Source of the DNA: Asparagopsis taxiformis
Lineage: Eukaryota > Rhodophyta > Florideophyceae > Bonnemaisoniales > Bonnemaisoniaceae
Assembly: GCA_030407315.1 (NCBI GenBank)
Contig: JALQPE010002194.1
Span: 1 to 42,000, forward strand
Reading direction: 5' to 3'
Length of the DNA: 42,000 nt
Position 1 is the first letter of the stretch; every line of letters begins with the position of its first letter. This document shows positions 1-10,638 of the stretch, one piece after another. The notes under the pieces are model-generated. The model was given only the letters and a program-made list of their open reading frames with translations, was not told where the DNA came from and ran no database searches. Made by a program: the position numbers and the translations under genes.

Positions 1-283
1 GGTCAGCAGCTGCTGTATCGAGTGCCCGACAATCCCGTGCGAAGAAGCGGTCTGGGCCTACCGGCAGCATTGAACCGCGGTCCGGTAGTCGCAAGACGGA
101 CCGGCGCAGATCTGGGGATCCGCAGCGAGAAAGTGAGGAAGGAGGAACGGCGCGGAGAGAGATGGGGCTTGACCGAGGCAAGCGTGCTCGCAGGGACAGT
201 GAACATCATGATGATGACATGATAGTGGCTCAAAACATGTTGGAATTGCGGCAGAGTGCTATGGCAAAGGTAGTTCCTCCCGG

Positions 284-2224
284 GTGGCAGATGCGGAGGT
301 GCTGCAGACGGAGTCCCAGCCGGGGGCTTCCGACACACTGGAGGCTGTGACCCCACCTGCGCCAACTATGCCGAGTACATCAGCCCCAGCAGGTAATGCA
401 GTCAGGGACCCGAGGATAGCGGCAAGGGATGTTGTTTTGAGCAACGTTCACAGGATGCCAACTATCATCGGCGGTCAGGTGGTACTGAGGGGAGAGAGCA
501 GCCGGAGTGCGGGCCTCGTCACAACAGAGTGTCATTGTGCCAAATATGCGCGCGTAACGCCCCCGCGACGTCAGGCTATTGGCGATGGAGGACATCATAT
601 TCCGATAGCGTGGGAGATTGGGGGACGGTGAGGGCAGAGAGGTTGCATCCGCCGGAATCCATCGATTTAATGGCGAGTCGCATCAATGCGCAGAAGAAGA
701 AGATCGCGGAGCTGGAAAAAAAAGTGTTTAGCCAGGACATAGCAAAACAAGGCGCTCACCACGGAGATTGTTGCGTTGGAGGCTAAGGTGAAGACTCTGC
801 AGGCGGGAAAATGCCAGCCTTACTGCAATTGCGAAACAGGTAGAATCAGTGATCACGGTGGCGGTAAGTCGAAAATACAGAAAGCCATTCCTGTGAAATA
901 CCTTGGAGTTCTTAGGGCGGTTGAGGAAAACCTGACAAAGTGGGCAAGAACGAGACTATGGAGCTGGACCCTATAGCGGAACAAACGCAGAGACGTGGGA
1001 CTGGACGTACCATCGAGGTAGAGCGGTAGAAGGGGCACTTTGGAGCGAAAACGGTGTAGGATATATTGCTACCCCTCCGGGCTATATCATCAAGAATCTG
1101 CAGTGGTATACACCTTCGTACAGGGACGAGAGTGATCTGCTGAATGACTTGGTGCGACACGTACTGCGTCAAAGTCCGTGGTGTGATGTGTTTTCCGATG
1201 AGGAGCAGCGTGTGTGCTGTCAAGAGGCTGTGGCGGGGAGAGGAATTGAAAGTGAAGGTGACGCAGAAACTGTCCGACGTGATGAGTGCACGGAAGCGTA
1301 ATGCGAGGGACAGATGTTCGGTTCGCTGGGGTACACGAAATTAATGTCTAGATGCACGATGCTGACGACGCGAGCTGAGATGGACGAGCGAGAGGAACAA
1401 AAGCGCGAAGCGTCTGAGAAGCTTTTGAAACGGGAAAGTAACGGTGATTTGGATATGGGGAGGTGGCGAACGGCACCGTTCTCAGAGCTGCGATCAGCAA
1501 AGGCTTGGTTCCTGACAGCTTCGAAATGGAAGTGAATGGTGATGCATGGTTTAACAACCGAGTAGCTGTGAATGTGCTGGACATCTTCAGGGGTTATTCG
1601 ATACGACCAGAACAAGTAATGGACATAGAGACGAGCATACTAACGCTGGCGCGCCTGGATGCTTGGCTAGTGACTACTGTGGAGTGTTTGGATGAACCGA
1701 AGGGGAAAGGAGGTGCACGGCAGAAGGAGTTTACAAGGCGGTACAGTCAATATGTGGGGGTAGCTTTTCAGCAATTAGTTGGTATGGTGGTGTACTGCAT
1801 GTCTTGTCTCCAAGGCTCGCAAGCAAGGGAAGAAACGGACGTTGTCGAGAGCGAACAGCGGACTAGTGCACAGTCACGGCATGTGTTTGCAAGCCGTACT
1901 GTGACGAGAGAGGCTGTTGAAGTGTGGCAAAGCGGAGAGGGGTCTGGAATTGTTCATGTCGTTGATGATGTAAACCGCTGCTCATCACTTGTTCTAGTGT
2001 CCGAGGATTGGATTCAATCGCATATTACGTCAAACCTCGGTGCTGTAATGGATTGTGTGATTGCGCAAGGACTAATTGGCGCAGAACTTTTCGTCGTTGA
2101 CCCATATGCTGGACACCTGACTGCAAACCTGAATGTCGAAATCAATGCCCCACAGTATGGGGGCATGGAGCGGCGCCATGCAGCCACTGCTGATAACGGT
2201 TTTGGCGTAATGGAGGATGGTTGA
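284..2224 (+). pseudogene. Frame-broken coiled-coil ORF, possible companion gene of a DNA transposon
   Basis: I do not recognise the family. Coding-like sequence runs along the + strand but changes frame several times: about 284-750 (a Ser/Pro/Ala-rich part, then a Lys/Glu heptad-like stretch containing RINAQKKKIAELEKKV), about 750-976 (continuing the helix with EIVALEAKVKTLQAG), about 1045-1290, 1314-1535 and finally 1463-2224 (253 codons, the best preserved part, with DAWFNNRVAVNVLDIF and WIQSHITSNLGAVMD). Overlapping open segments in different frames are what small indels in an old coding sequence would leave, although introns cannot be excluded. Its last stop is only about 75 bp from the end of the convergent transposase-like remnant on the other strand, so the two may be the paired genes of one element. 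The 5' end may lie before the window. Function unknown. Confidence 0.45.
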
Positions 2225-2301
2225 AATTAGTGCAGTAAATGTGACGTTGACTAGAAGGTTTATCATGTAGTACATTATCAATAGAGTGCTGCGATTTAGA
2301 T

Positions 2302-5300
2302 TTATTCTTCTTCATTATCATCTGTGAACTGGTAATCAGTGTTGGTGTAGAAGCGGTTGAGATAGAAACGGTGGTCCGACCAGTGCATTTGTTTCGTAAA
2401 TGGCTTGACTGGAAAGTTACTTCGTACGATGTGCACGGTGCCAGATATAGTAGATGCAGGAATGAGGTCAAACCAAGGACCACCTGCACTGTGGGATGCA
2501 GTGTCATTGCTGTCAACGGATCCGTTGTCCGGGTCCCATGTGGACCACTTTAAACAAATGCACCCAAGTGATTTTCCACAGCGGTTTTTGGGGCAAAGCA
2601 GGTCATATACTGAACGAAAGCGAGTTCTACAGGTTGAAACAGGTTTGGAGACTGCAGGCGTACCAGTGCCAGGACGCGCCCTACCCATATGGTTCTGTAG
2701 TCATCGGCAGTTCCGGAGATGACGACAAAGGAGTACTGCGATCTCTTTGCGGGGCCGAACGATGAAGTTGCAAAGACGCGCTGCTGCTTGTGCCTCGACA
2801 CGTTTGTGGGGCGAAGCATGCCACTGTGCGGGTCAAAGTCGTCGGCATCTGGGACGTACCCTCCCATGACGTAGGCGGACTTTACCACGGTGACGGAAAT
2901 GTCCATGTCATGTATTGGAGGGCCTTCTGCCGTGGCGCGCAGTCTAGCGAGGGTGAGGAAACGCTTGTGCAGCTGTGTCACCGAGTTGCTGGAATAGCGT
3001 TATGGTGCCAGACGGGAACGAGGAGTTGTGCAGCGGCAAAAGAGTGGCAGGATCGGGCTGTCCGTCGATATCTGCAACGAGGAGGGTTGCATCGGGCAGC
3101 AGGGAGGCAAAGTCGTGCAGTGCAACGGTGAATCCGTCGCGAACGAGTACTGCACCGTCTGTGGGCGATATCATGCGTGCGTTTCCCAATGTGTTCGATG
3201 GGGTATGACCAGTTGGAGTGGCCAAGGAGAATTCCATGTGGCGAATAGTCTCTTCCATGGCTGTGGAGCGCCTTCGAGAGGTTTTCCTATAAACTCTGTT
3301 TGAACAGAAGATGCGAGTGTTCGTAGGGGCCTGCATCAATGTGTTCCAGGGCGCCATATCTCTGCAAGTCACCGGGAAGATGGTCTAGAAGATGGAACTT
3401 GAAAGTTTTGAGACCTGTGGTGTGGAATGGGCCGAGGGTGGAGAGCATTGATTGTTTGAAATAGGAAATGGAGTTCTGGAGGCTTTCTAGTTCGGCGGCA
3501 GTCCAGTGCTTGATGCGACCGCGTTTCATGACCCATGCGACGAGGTCAGAGTATTGCGTGCAGATGGAAGTGAGGGGGGCTGTATCTACTTCGTCACAGC
3601 ATGTGTCAATGAATGCTGCGATGAAAGGGAACACCATGTCGACATGGTGATAGTCTTTGGCTGCGAGCATGCCGCGTATGCCGTCCTCCGTGAAGAGGCC
3701 GTTCAAATTGGTGCCCTTCTCACCCTTGGAGAAGTCGACATGAAGACCGGTGATGTAGTAGTCGCGTTCGATAGCGGACAGAATGCTGTTTGAGCCGGCG
3801 AGGATGGATTTTTTCACCTTCTTGAAGGTGCGAGGTGTCCCGGAATGGGAGGCAGTGGTGGTGAGGTCTGGGGAGCTGAGGCGGTGGACAATGCACTGTT
3901 TGATGAGCTTTGAGATGCCGAGGTGGAGATTGTGCAGAGGCTCGAAGGAGAAAATGTTGTAGGGGTCTAGGGGACTGTTGGTGGGTAAAAGAGCGGTCGA
4001 TTCGAGGACAGAGTGTTGTTCGAGGAGGGAGAGAGAGCTTCGAGCGGAGCAGTTGTATGCTCCTGAGCGCTCTCTTGGCGTGCAGAGCGTGTATCATCGA
4101 GGGAGCGGGGCTGGTGTGGCGCGCTGGATTCAAGTTGAGTGGCGGGGATGTAGCAGCGGTGGCAGGGATGTGTGGTGGTAGTGCTGTTGCGAGTGCATGA
4201 GAGCTCTTTGGCCTCTGGAAAGTCGCAGCAATAATTGGCTAGGATGGGAAAGCATTGGCGGGCAGTTGCAGTGGAGTCTGTGCAGGGGAACCCGGAAGAG
4301 AACGCGGTGGATAGGGACGAAAAACACTTTTTCGAGTGCTTTATGAAGAATATCAATTTTGCGAGCGCGACTAGCAGAACTAGAGGTTGTCGGCATTTCA
4401 TCACCGAACAAGGCGTTGGACGAAGGGTTAACAATGTACGGAAGATACCCGACGATGGTGAGGCCGGTACGGATGCAGTGGCGACGGAGGGGGGCGGAGA
4501 AGTTGAGCAGTGTGACGTGTATGGGGTATGCGACGATTGCGGAGCTCTTGAGGCTTGTGCTGCTCTTGTCGGAGTACACTTGGAGGAGGCCGGCAAAGGA
4601 GGAAGCGGTGGGATCATTTTCCTCTGCCCATACGACCTGTGGATCTTCCGAGAGCTGCACGCGCTGTCTAGTAACCTGGTGCAGCGTTTTCGCGAATTCT
4701 GTGTGTAGGGGATGAGAAAATATTGCGGTGCCGTCTGGGGCGGTCTGTGGGGAGGGGTGGAAGAGAGTATTTTGGTCGTTAGCCAGTGCTAACTGCCTGC
4801 GGAGCATGTCGACTGGGTCGCGGAGGTACAGCTGTGCCGAGTACTTACCAGTTTTGTCTGGAATGATGTGGCTCTTGTAACCTTCGGTGCGGAAATGTGT
4901 TTCGACCATGGAAGCGGTAACGTGGCGACATTCTTCTACGGTGCGAACGGCGCTGTTGAACTTTTCTAGGGAGAATGCGGGGTCTTGTAGGATGGTGATG
5001 ACTTCGCTCACGCGGCCAGCGCCGGCCTTGTACTCGAGGGTTGTGAGACTGGCGGCGAGGGATTGCACGAGGAGGTCTGCGCGGGAGGGGGTTGAGGTTG
5101 GTGGCAGTGAAGCGTCACAGGGTGAGTCGCTGGAGGAAGCACGACCAGATTCTGGGTCTGGGGAGCTGGGTTGCGGGGAATCATGGTCGCCGTTTCGAGC
5201 AGGCTCATGGGTGACGGCAGGGACACGAGCGTTGTTGAAATGTTGGGGAGAGGGGTTGAAACGGTAGCGACACGTTCGCTCATGCAGCGCGAGCGCATAA

Positions 5301-5344
5301 GCATCTACGCAGTAGTAGAAGCACCCTTCATACTTGCATTCCAT
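2302..5344 (-). pseudogene. Degenerate zinc-finger transposase-like gene (CACTA/Plavaka/KDZ-like)
   Basis: An ATG at 5344 opens a product whose first 25 residues form a C2HC finger (C3, C8, H21, C25), followed by an acidic/Ser-Pro stretch and a globular domain. The frame then changes near 4330, near 4000, near 3300, near 2980 and near 2600, so there is no continuous product. Past the second break the strand reads FEPLHNLHLGISKLIK, followed by segments with HVDMVFPFIAAFID, FKFHLLDHLPGDLQRYGAL and YEHSHLLFK. The Leu-His...Gly...Lys and K-H-x6-D-x2-R-x-G patterns followed by a Glu-His pair resemble conserved blocks of large eukaryotic cut-and-paste transposases (CACTA-related Plavaka, KDZ). That family call rests on motif memory only. 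The C-terminus is acidic (DDNEEE). I see no clear terminal inverted repeats. Five breaks in 3 kb make this a dead copy rather than a spliced gene, though small introns cannot be fully excluded. Confidence 0.5.
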
Positions 5345-5940
5345 GTCGAGTTTTGACGCAAAAGGGAGGATTGCGAGCTGAACAGGGGAGACTGTGCCGT
5401 CCAGATGCGACCAATTTTATTTTTGTGGTGCTTTCGAGACTTGGAATGTAACGTGTTCGTAGTTTTTGGGTAGTAGTTTTGTGCTCACTCCAGCTGACAT
5501 CCCAACGGTGGAATTTAACCGAGAGTTCAATCATTTCCAACTGTTACATCACATTGCGTGCTGGCAACGTGTGCATGGAAGGACGAACGACTGCCCTGGG
5601 AGATGAATTTTCAATTAATTCATTTGTAATAATAAACTTTTTTATTTCCAAACTTCGTGGAATCTGAATGTGCTTTACAGCGGATATGCCACAGATCATG
5701 TAAGGAAAGCAAATGGATTCTCATATATATGATTATATGTTTATATTCGTTGTTCTCGATCCGGATCTCTTTGTTCGGGGAATCAGAGACCATGGCTTGG
5801 GCCATACTCAATCTCACTGCCGGCGATGATTTCGAGTATGCACAGCAAGACTTAAGCGGACGCAGAAAGCTGTCCGGTCGACGCCGCAGGCTCCACTCCG
5901 CCCTCATCACCGACTGATCTTCTTTGACCGACTTTGCTTT
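5345..5940. other. Intergenic, no recognisable gene
   Basis: Sequence between the transposase-like start and the palindrome. Only short ORFs with no convincing composition are present (for example 5657-5917 on +). I see no terminal inverted repeat, tRNA or promoter that I can support. Confidence 0.4.
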
Positions 5941-5978
5941 GTACGTGCGCGAATCTTGATCAAGATTCGCGCACGTAC
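5941..5978. repeat. 38-bp perfect palindrome
   Basis: The sequence reads GTACGTGCGCGAATCTTGA followed directly by its exact reverse complement, with no spacer. It would form a cruciform or hairpin with 19-bp arms. The first mismatch comes immediately outside the arms. It sits at the outer edge of the repeat module that ends at 8269. Confidence 0.9.
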
Positions 5979-5999
5979 CTTCGTTCCATCCTCTACCCT

Positions 6000-7140
6000 C
6001 GAGGGTATGCGTTGAGGGAAGCGTGGGTTTTGAGTCTGACTATTTCCGTTGATGCGATATTTTTCATGGGAAGCCTGTTGACTGATGGTGTGTATTGAGC
6101 GGAGGATGGAAGAGAGGTACGTGAAGTTTTGAAAGTATGCTGTGAGGGAAGGTTGATTTTGAGTCTGACTGTTGTGGTTGATTCCGATGTTGTGTAGATG
6201 ATGCAGGAATGTTGATGACGGAAGGTAAGTTTCATTGAGTGCCAAGATGTGCTTTGCGAAGATATGGACTGCTGACTATGATTATTGTTAATTGCAAGGT
6301 TTTGGATCATGGTTTGTATTGTGTGTAGGATGGATGAGAGGTACATTTGCGAGTTCTCAGGGTATGTAGCGAGGGAAACGTTGGTTTTCAATCTGACTGT
6401 TGCGATTGAATCCGATGTTGCGTAGGTGATGGAGGAATAGTGATGACGGAAGGTAAGTCACATTGGGCGCCCAGACCGGTTGTGCGAAGATGCGGAATGC
6501 TGACTACTTTTCTTGGCTACACGATTACGTGATTTATGGTTTTTATTGTGTGCAGGATGGAACAGGTAAAGTAAGTGTGCGAGTTTTGAAAGTAAGCAGC
6601 GAGGGAAGGTTGGTTTTGAGTCTGACTATTTCCGTTGATGCGATATTTTCATTGGAAGCCTATTGAGTCATGGTGTGTATTGTGTGGAGCGAAGGTAAGT
6701 GTGCGAGTTTTGAAAGTATGCTGTGATGGAAGGTTGGTTTTGAGTCTGACTGTTGTGGTTGATTCCGATGTTGTGTAGATGATGCAGGAATGTTGATGAC
6801 AGAAGGTAAGTTTTACTGAGCACCAAGACTTGTTTTGCGAAGATATGGACTGCTGACTTTGATTATTCATTGCAAGGTTTTTGGATCATGGTTTGTATTT
6901 TGTGTAGGATGGATGATTCAGTCATCCTCTCGGAGAGGTAAGTAAGGGAGTTTCTAGGATATCTGTCGTGGTAAGCGTTGCTTTTGAGTCTGACTGTTGT
7001 GGTTGATTCTGATGTTGTGTATGTGATGCAGGAGTGGTGAAGCAGGAACGGCAGGACTGAAGGAGAGTGAAGAAGGGATGTAGGAAGATGGGGAATGAAG
7101 CTGTGAGGTGTTTCTGGTATGTGTATATTTTGGGGCATAC
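6000..7140. repeat. Composite imperfect tandem repeat array
   Basis: A phrase of the type TTTTGAGTCTGACTRTT recurs at about 6031, 6157, 6385, 6613, 6738 and 6982, with spacings of about 126, 228, 228, 125 and 244 bp. Intervening sequence is also shared: TGTTGTGTAGATGATGCAGG, ATGTTGATGACGGAAGG, GCGAAGATATGGACTGCTGA, GGTTTTGGATCATGGTTTG. The 582-bp spacing between 6031 and 6613 suggests an older higher-order unit. The + strand is rich in G and T. The small minus-strand ORFs here are Ser/Thr/His-rich translations of the repeat, not genes. Confidence 0.75.
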
Positions 7141-7394
7141 GATAGAAGTGAGAGTGCGTTTCAAGTGGTGTAAGATTTTGCTGACCATGTTCGTGTTTGA
7201 TGTCTTGATGATTTAATGGGCTGGGGTGGTGTCGAGGAAAGCGGGGATGGTATTGGGAAGGAGCGTATTTTTTGTAATCTAGGTCGTGAGGGTTCTTGCA
7301 GTATGTGCGGATGGTGGTGCATGGCGTTCGGATGGTAGGGAGAACGCGATAGTGAGGGAGATGGGTGATCGACGATATGCTGACAGGTATTTTG

Positions 7395-7490
7395 TATTCT
7401 GGCTGGATACGTATTTCCTATTCTAACCGGGTATTTATTTCCTATTCTAACCGGGTATTTATTTCCTATTCTGACCAGATATGTATTCCC
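7395..7490. repeat. 24-bp tandem repeat, 4 units
   Basis: Units start at 7395, 7419, 7443 and 7467 and follow TATTCTRRCYRGRTAYKTATT plus three pyrimidines. Units 2 and 3 are identical. The inverted right-hand module carries five units of the same repeat (41712-41831). Confidence 0.9.
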
Positions 7491-7620
7491 TATTCTAGAG
7501 AGACGTATTGTATACGAGCAGTTTCCTAAATGAGAGAATAAAATACGGTCCGATATGGGCCCTGAATTTACCATCCGCTGTAATTTCTTCCCTCCCGGTT
7601 TTCGCTGATATATTGTATAC

Positions 7621-8136
7621 TGGATGTCGGGTCCTAGTATTCCGCCATATGTACTAGAGAAAGTGGATGTCGGGTCCTAGTATTCCGCCAAACGTACTAG
7701 AGAAAGTGGATGTCGGGCCCTAGTATTCCGCCAAACGTACTAGAGAAAGTGGATGTCGGGTCCTAGTATTCCGCCATATGTACTAGAGAAAGTGGATGTC
7801 GGGTCCTAGTATTCCGCCATATGTACTAGAGAAAGTGGATGTCGGGTCCTAGTATTCCGCCAAACGTACTAGAGAAAGTGGATGTCGGGTCCTAGTATTC
7901 CGCCATATGTACTAGAGAAAGTGGATGTCGGGTCCTAGTATTCCGCCATATGTACTAGAGAAAGTGGATGTCGGGTCCTAGTATTCCGCCATATGTACTA
8001 GAGAAAGTGGATGTCGGGTCCTAGTATTCCGCCAAACGTACTAGAGAAAGTGGATGTCGGGTCCTAGTATTCCGCCATATGTACTAGAGAAAGTGGATGT
8101 CGGGCCCTAGTATTCCGCCATATGTACTAGAGAAAG
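7621..8136. repeat. 43-bp tandem repeat (minisatellite), 12 units
   Basis: Twelve head-to-tail units of exactly 43 bp begin with TGGATGTCGGGTCCTAG and contain TATTCCGCC and GTACTAGAGAAAG. Two variants alternate: CCATATG (A) and CCAAACG (B). Order from 7621 is A B B A A B A A A B A A. Units 3 and 12 also have GGGCCC in place of GGGTCC. A degenerate thirteenth unit with TGGACGTCCGC follows. Short minus- and plus-strand ORFs over this array are translations of the repeat. Confidence 0.95.
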
Positions 8137-8137
8137 T

Positions 8138-8186
8138 GGACGTCCGCATCCAAAAAATTTTTATTTTTTTTTGGACGCGGACGTTC
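8138..8186. repeat. Imperfect hairpin next to the 43-bp array
   Basis: Arms 8138-8157 (GGACGTCCGCATCCAAAAAA) and 8167-8186 pair at 18 of 20 positions around a 9-base A/T loop. The same hairpin is present inverted at 41410-41458, so it belongs to the conserved module next to its terminus. Confidence 0.75.
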
Positions 8187-8362
8187 ATTTGTTCTAGTAA
8201 ATCTCGGGGCCGACTAGGACCCGTACTAGAGAGACTGGACGTCCGCGTCCACTTCCGAAAACACAGACGAACGACAGTCATACCACTGGACACCATTCTC
8301 ATACTGGAAGAAGCTCAATATCCCAATGTCGCATCCCGCCACGAATCACCCGCTGCTCCCAA

Positions 8363-10631
8363 ATGCTGCAATGCTTCGCATTCGTCCACCCTTCATCCAA
8401 CTACTCTCCAGCAATGTCCGTTTCGTATGTATACCACAGGCAAAACCACCACCGTGGAATGGGAGAGGCGAATCTGCTGCGATGCTCGGTGCAATTTGCA
8501 GGCAATGCCTGGCTGCAAGTGTACAACGAAGACGATGCTATACGCAGAAAGCTATCCAAGGTGGTGGTTGCAAGGGAGGGTGTTGATTCCTCACAATGTC
8601 GTAAGCACTTGACTGAGATGGTAGCCAAACGTTCTACACATTCCGATGATCTAACGGGTACAATTGGTGCTGAATTGTCGGCGGGAGGTGGCAGCATGGA
8701 TGGGCAATCAACAGATGTGATTGTTGAATTCATGCGATTGTCCTCTCTACATTCGACCAGAGAATCCGATGTTCAATATGCTGCTCCGAGCAGCAAGTAC
8801 ATACTCGTCTCAACAAATGTTCCCGAAACCAACACAACCATTTGACGGACAACTGATGGGTCCTCGAGAGCATGACAACTTTTTGAGGCGATACGTTCGA
8901 AGCAGGGATCCTGGATTGCCGAAAAAACTCTTCAATGGCGTTCACAAAACATCATTATGGAATCCGTCTGAAGTCTGTAAACTTAACTCCAATATACACC
9001 TAATTGATGACACTGATTCGTTCCCTTCTGACAGCACTATCCTCACTCCGGACTTTGGACAGCGACTTCTTGATTTGGTTTGGAAAGTGGTGCGTTCCCA
9101 AGCCCCGCTGGAGACAAAGCAGTCACATGTACGACGATTGATACTGAACTCGTTTTCCAAGGTTTCAACTGCTGCAAAGATGACGCCTGCACAAGACAAG
9201 GTTGACCGTCAGAATAGACTTGGCATGCTTGCCGGGCTGCTTGAGTCGATTCGTTTAGCGAGGGAAATCGTCATGGATACAGGGGAGCAAGCAGTATGGT
9301 TTTCTCGTGCATGTATGTTCTTGGGAATAACCGCAGCTACTGTTACCCCTGCAGCTAAAGCGGCCGTGGAACTATTTCAAGCTGAAAGTAGGGCACATTG
9401 TGGAGTGAAAGCTGCCGTCTCTGCTGTTCTGCTTGATCGATGTGTAGCCAGTGAAAGACAACGTGGAGATGAAAGCGATATAATGACAGAGAACACTGCA
9501 AGGGACGCATCTCACCGAAATACTGTGCCACCGGAGCTAAGACAATCCGTAGTGGATGTCCTGCATGCTTTGTACTGGCGAACAAAGCTGGCTTTGACGA
9601 ATCTTCCGATAGTAACTCTCTTGAAAGATTACTGCATGCCGAAGTCACTTCTAGCCTTTTCCTGACCGGATATGGTATCTCACCTGTTGATGGGTCACCA
9701 ATTGATCTTGCGAAAGAAGTTGCACTCTTGTGCATTCCAAAGAAGCGACGAACGAAATCAATAGACTCGGATACTTTGGTCGATGAAACGAGGCGGGTAA
9801 GCTCACCTGAACTAATTGGAGAACTTCAATCTCTATGGCTATCTCTACCGTCCTCCGCAGGTTTAGTTCGTTCGAAGGTTTCATTTGCCCTCGCACACCA
9901 TAGCAAAGTTGATCAACGTGATTATGCTCGGGCTGAGAGGTTTCTCTTTGACGGGCTGCGGTCAGTTCATACGGCTTCAACGCCCAGGGCTATCCAGATT
10001 CTTTCTTTTCAAGCCTGCTGCATATCTCACCGATTGCTATTGTGTCTTCACCTCTCGGAGAACCAATCCTGACATCGTACGGCCAACTAGCTCTATCCCA
10101 TTCGAAATATCGCTACGGTATAGCTGCTTTGGAAGCCGCCACGGATAGTCGACGGGTAAGTAGTTTGAACAAAGACGAGTATCGTTCTGAAATGGCTAAA
10201 GTAATCGAAGCGGCTGAAAGGAATAGTGATTGCAGAAGATCTTTGCCTCTACTCTATAATCTCCGAACTATTGTTAACCCGAAAGACGGTCTGCGGAATG
10301 AGGTTCTACATCAAAATTTATCGGAACGTTGAAGGCTTGTGGACAGAATTATGACGATGCCAATTACCTTTCTTGGGAAAGCATACTCCGCCAGCCCCAT
10401 TTCAACATTGCTGTACGATTAATAAAACCACGGTGCACAAAAAATTTTTTTGTAAAATCTGAAGTAAACCACGAGCTCAGATATGATATGATTTTCTTAG
10501 AAACTACCAATAGGGTTGCAGCAGTGCTGGACGGCAGAATCTCAATGGGTAGGAACAGGCTGTCCGTACAACAGACCAGAAAGGTTGCGACAGGCTGTCA
10601 GACAACGTATTTGAGCAGGGCTACGAGCTGA
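8363..10631 (+). pseudogene. Unrecognised frame-broken coding remnant
   Basis: I do not recognise the family. The longest open piece is 8721-9665 (314 codons), with protein-like composition and stretches such as QAVWFSRACMFLGITAATV and LWNPSEVCKLNSNIHLID. Before it, 8363-8845 is open in another frame. After it, a second frame carries convincing sequence from about 9560 to 10072 (LFLTGYGISPVDGSPID, then KEVALLCIPKKRR), and a third from about 9950 to 10332 (FFSSLLHISPIAIVSSPL, ILTSYGQLALSHSKYRYG). A last piece, 10329-10631, ends just before the gypsy fragment. Overlapping frames point to indels in an old gene; introns are the alternative. Composition is AT-richer than the adjacent gypsy element and close to that of the copia element at 18975, so it could be non-pol sequence of that element split by the gypsy insertion. 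That is a guess, since no gag zinc knuckle or protease DSG motif was seen. Confidence 0.4.
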
Positions 10632-10638
10632 AACATGT

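Larger units (their letters stand above)
7233..8269 (-). repeat. Left copy of the terminal repeat module (terminus at 8269)
   Basis: This stretch is the inverted counterpart of 41327-42000. Shared landmarks in the same order are a T/G-rich segment, the 24-bp array, a unique block around 7500-7620, the 43-bp array, a hairpin, and a terminus reading CGTCTGTGTTTTCGGAAG when viewed from 8269 leftwards. Homology stops abruptly at 8269/41327. A third, more diverged copy of the same terminus sits at 35198 inside an LTR, so this edge behaves as a true element end. The length difference of about 360 bp from the right copy is explained by array size. No protein is encoded. Class (MITE, Helitron-like or other) is unresolved. 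Confidence 0.8.

Noticed and set aside
7621..8136. CRISPR-like array of regular repeats
   Set aside because: Units are head-to-tail at 43 bp with no unique spacers, and the sequence is eukaryotic; it is a minisatellite.
8084..8302. Small ORFs repeated at 8084-8302 and 41291-41512
   Set aside because: They are identical because they translate inverted copies of a non-coding tandem-repeat module.
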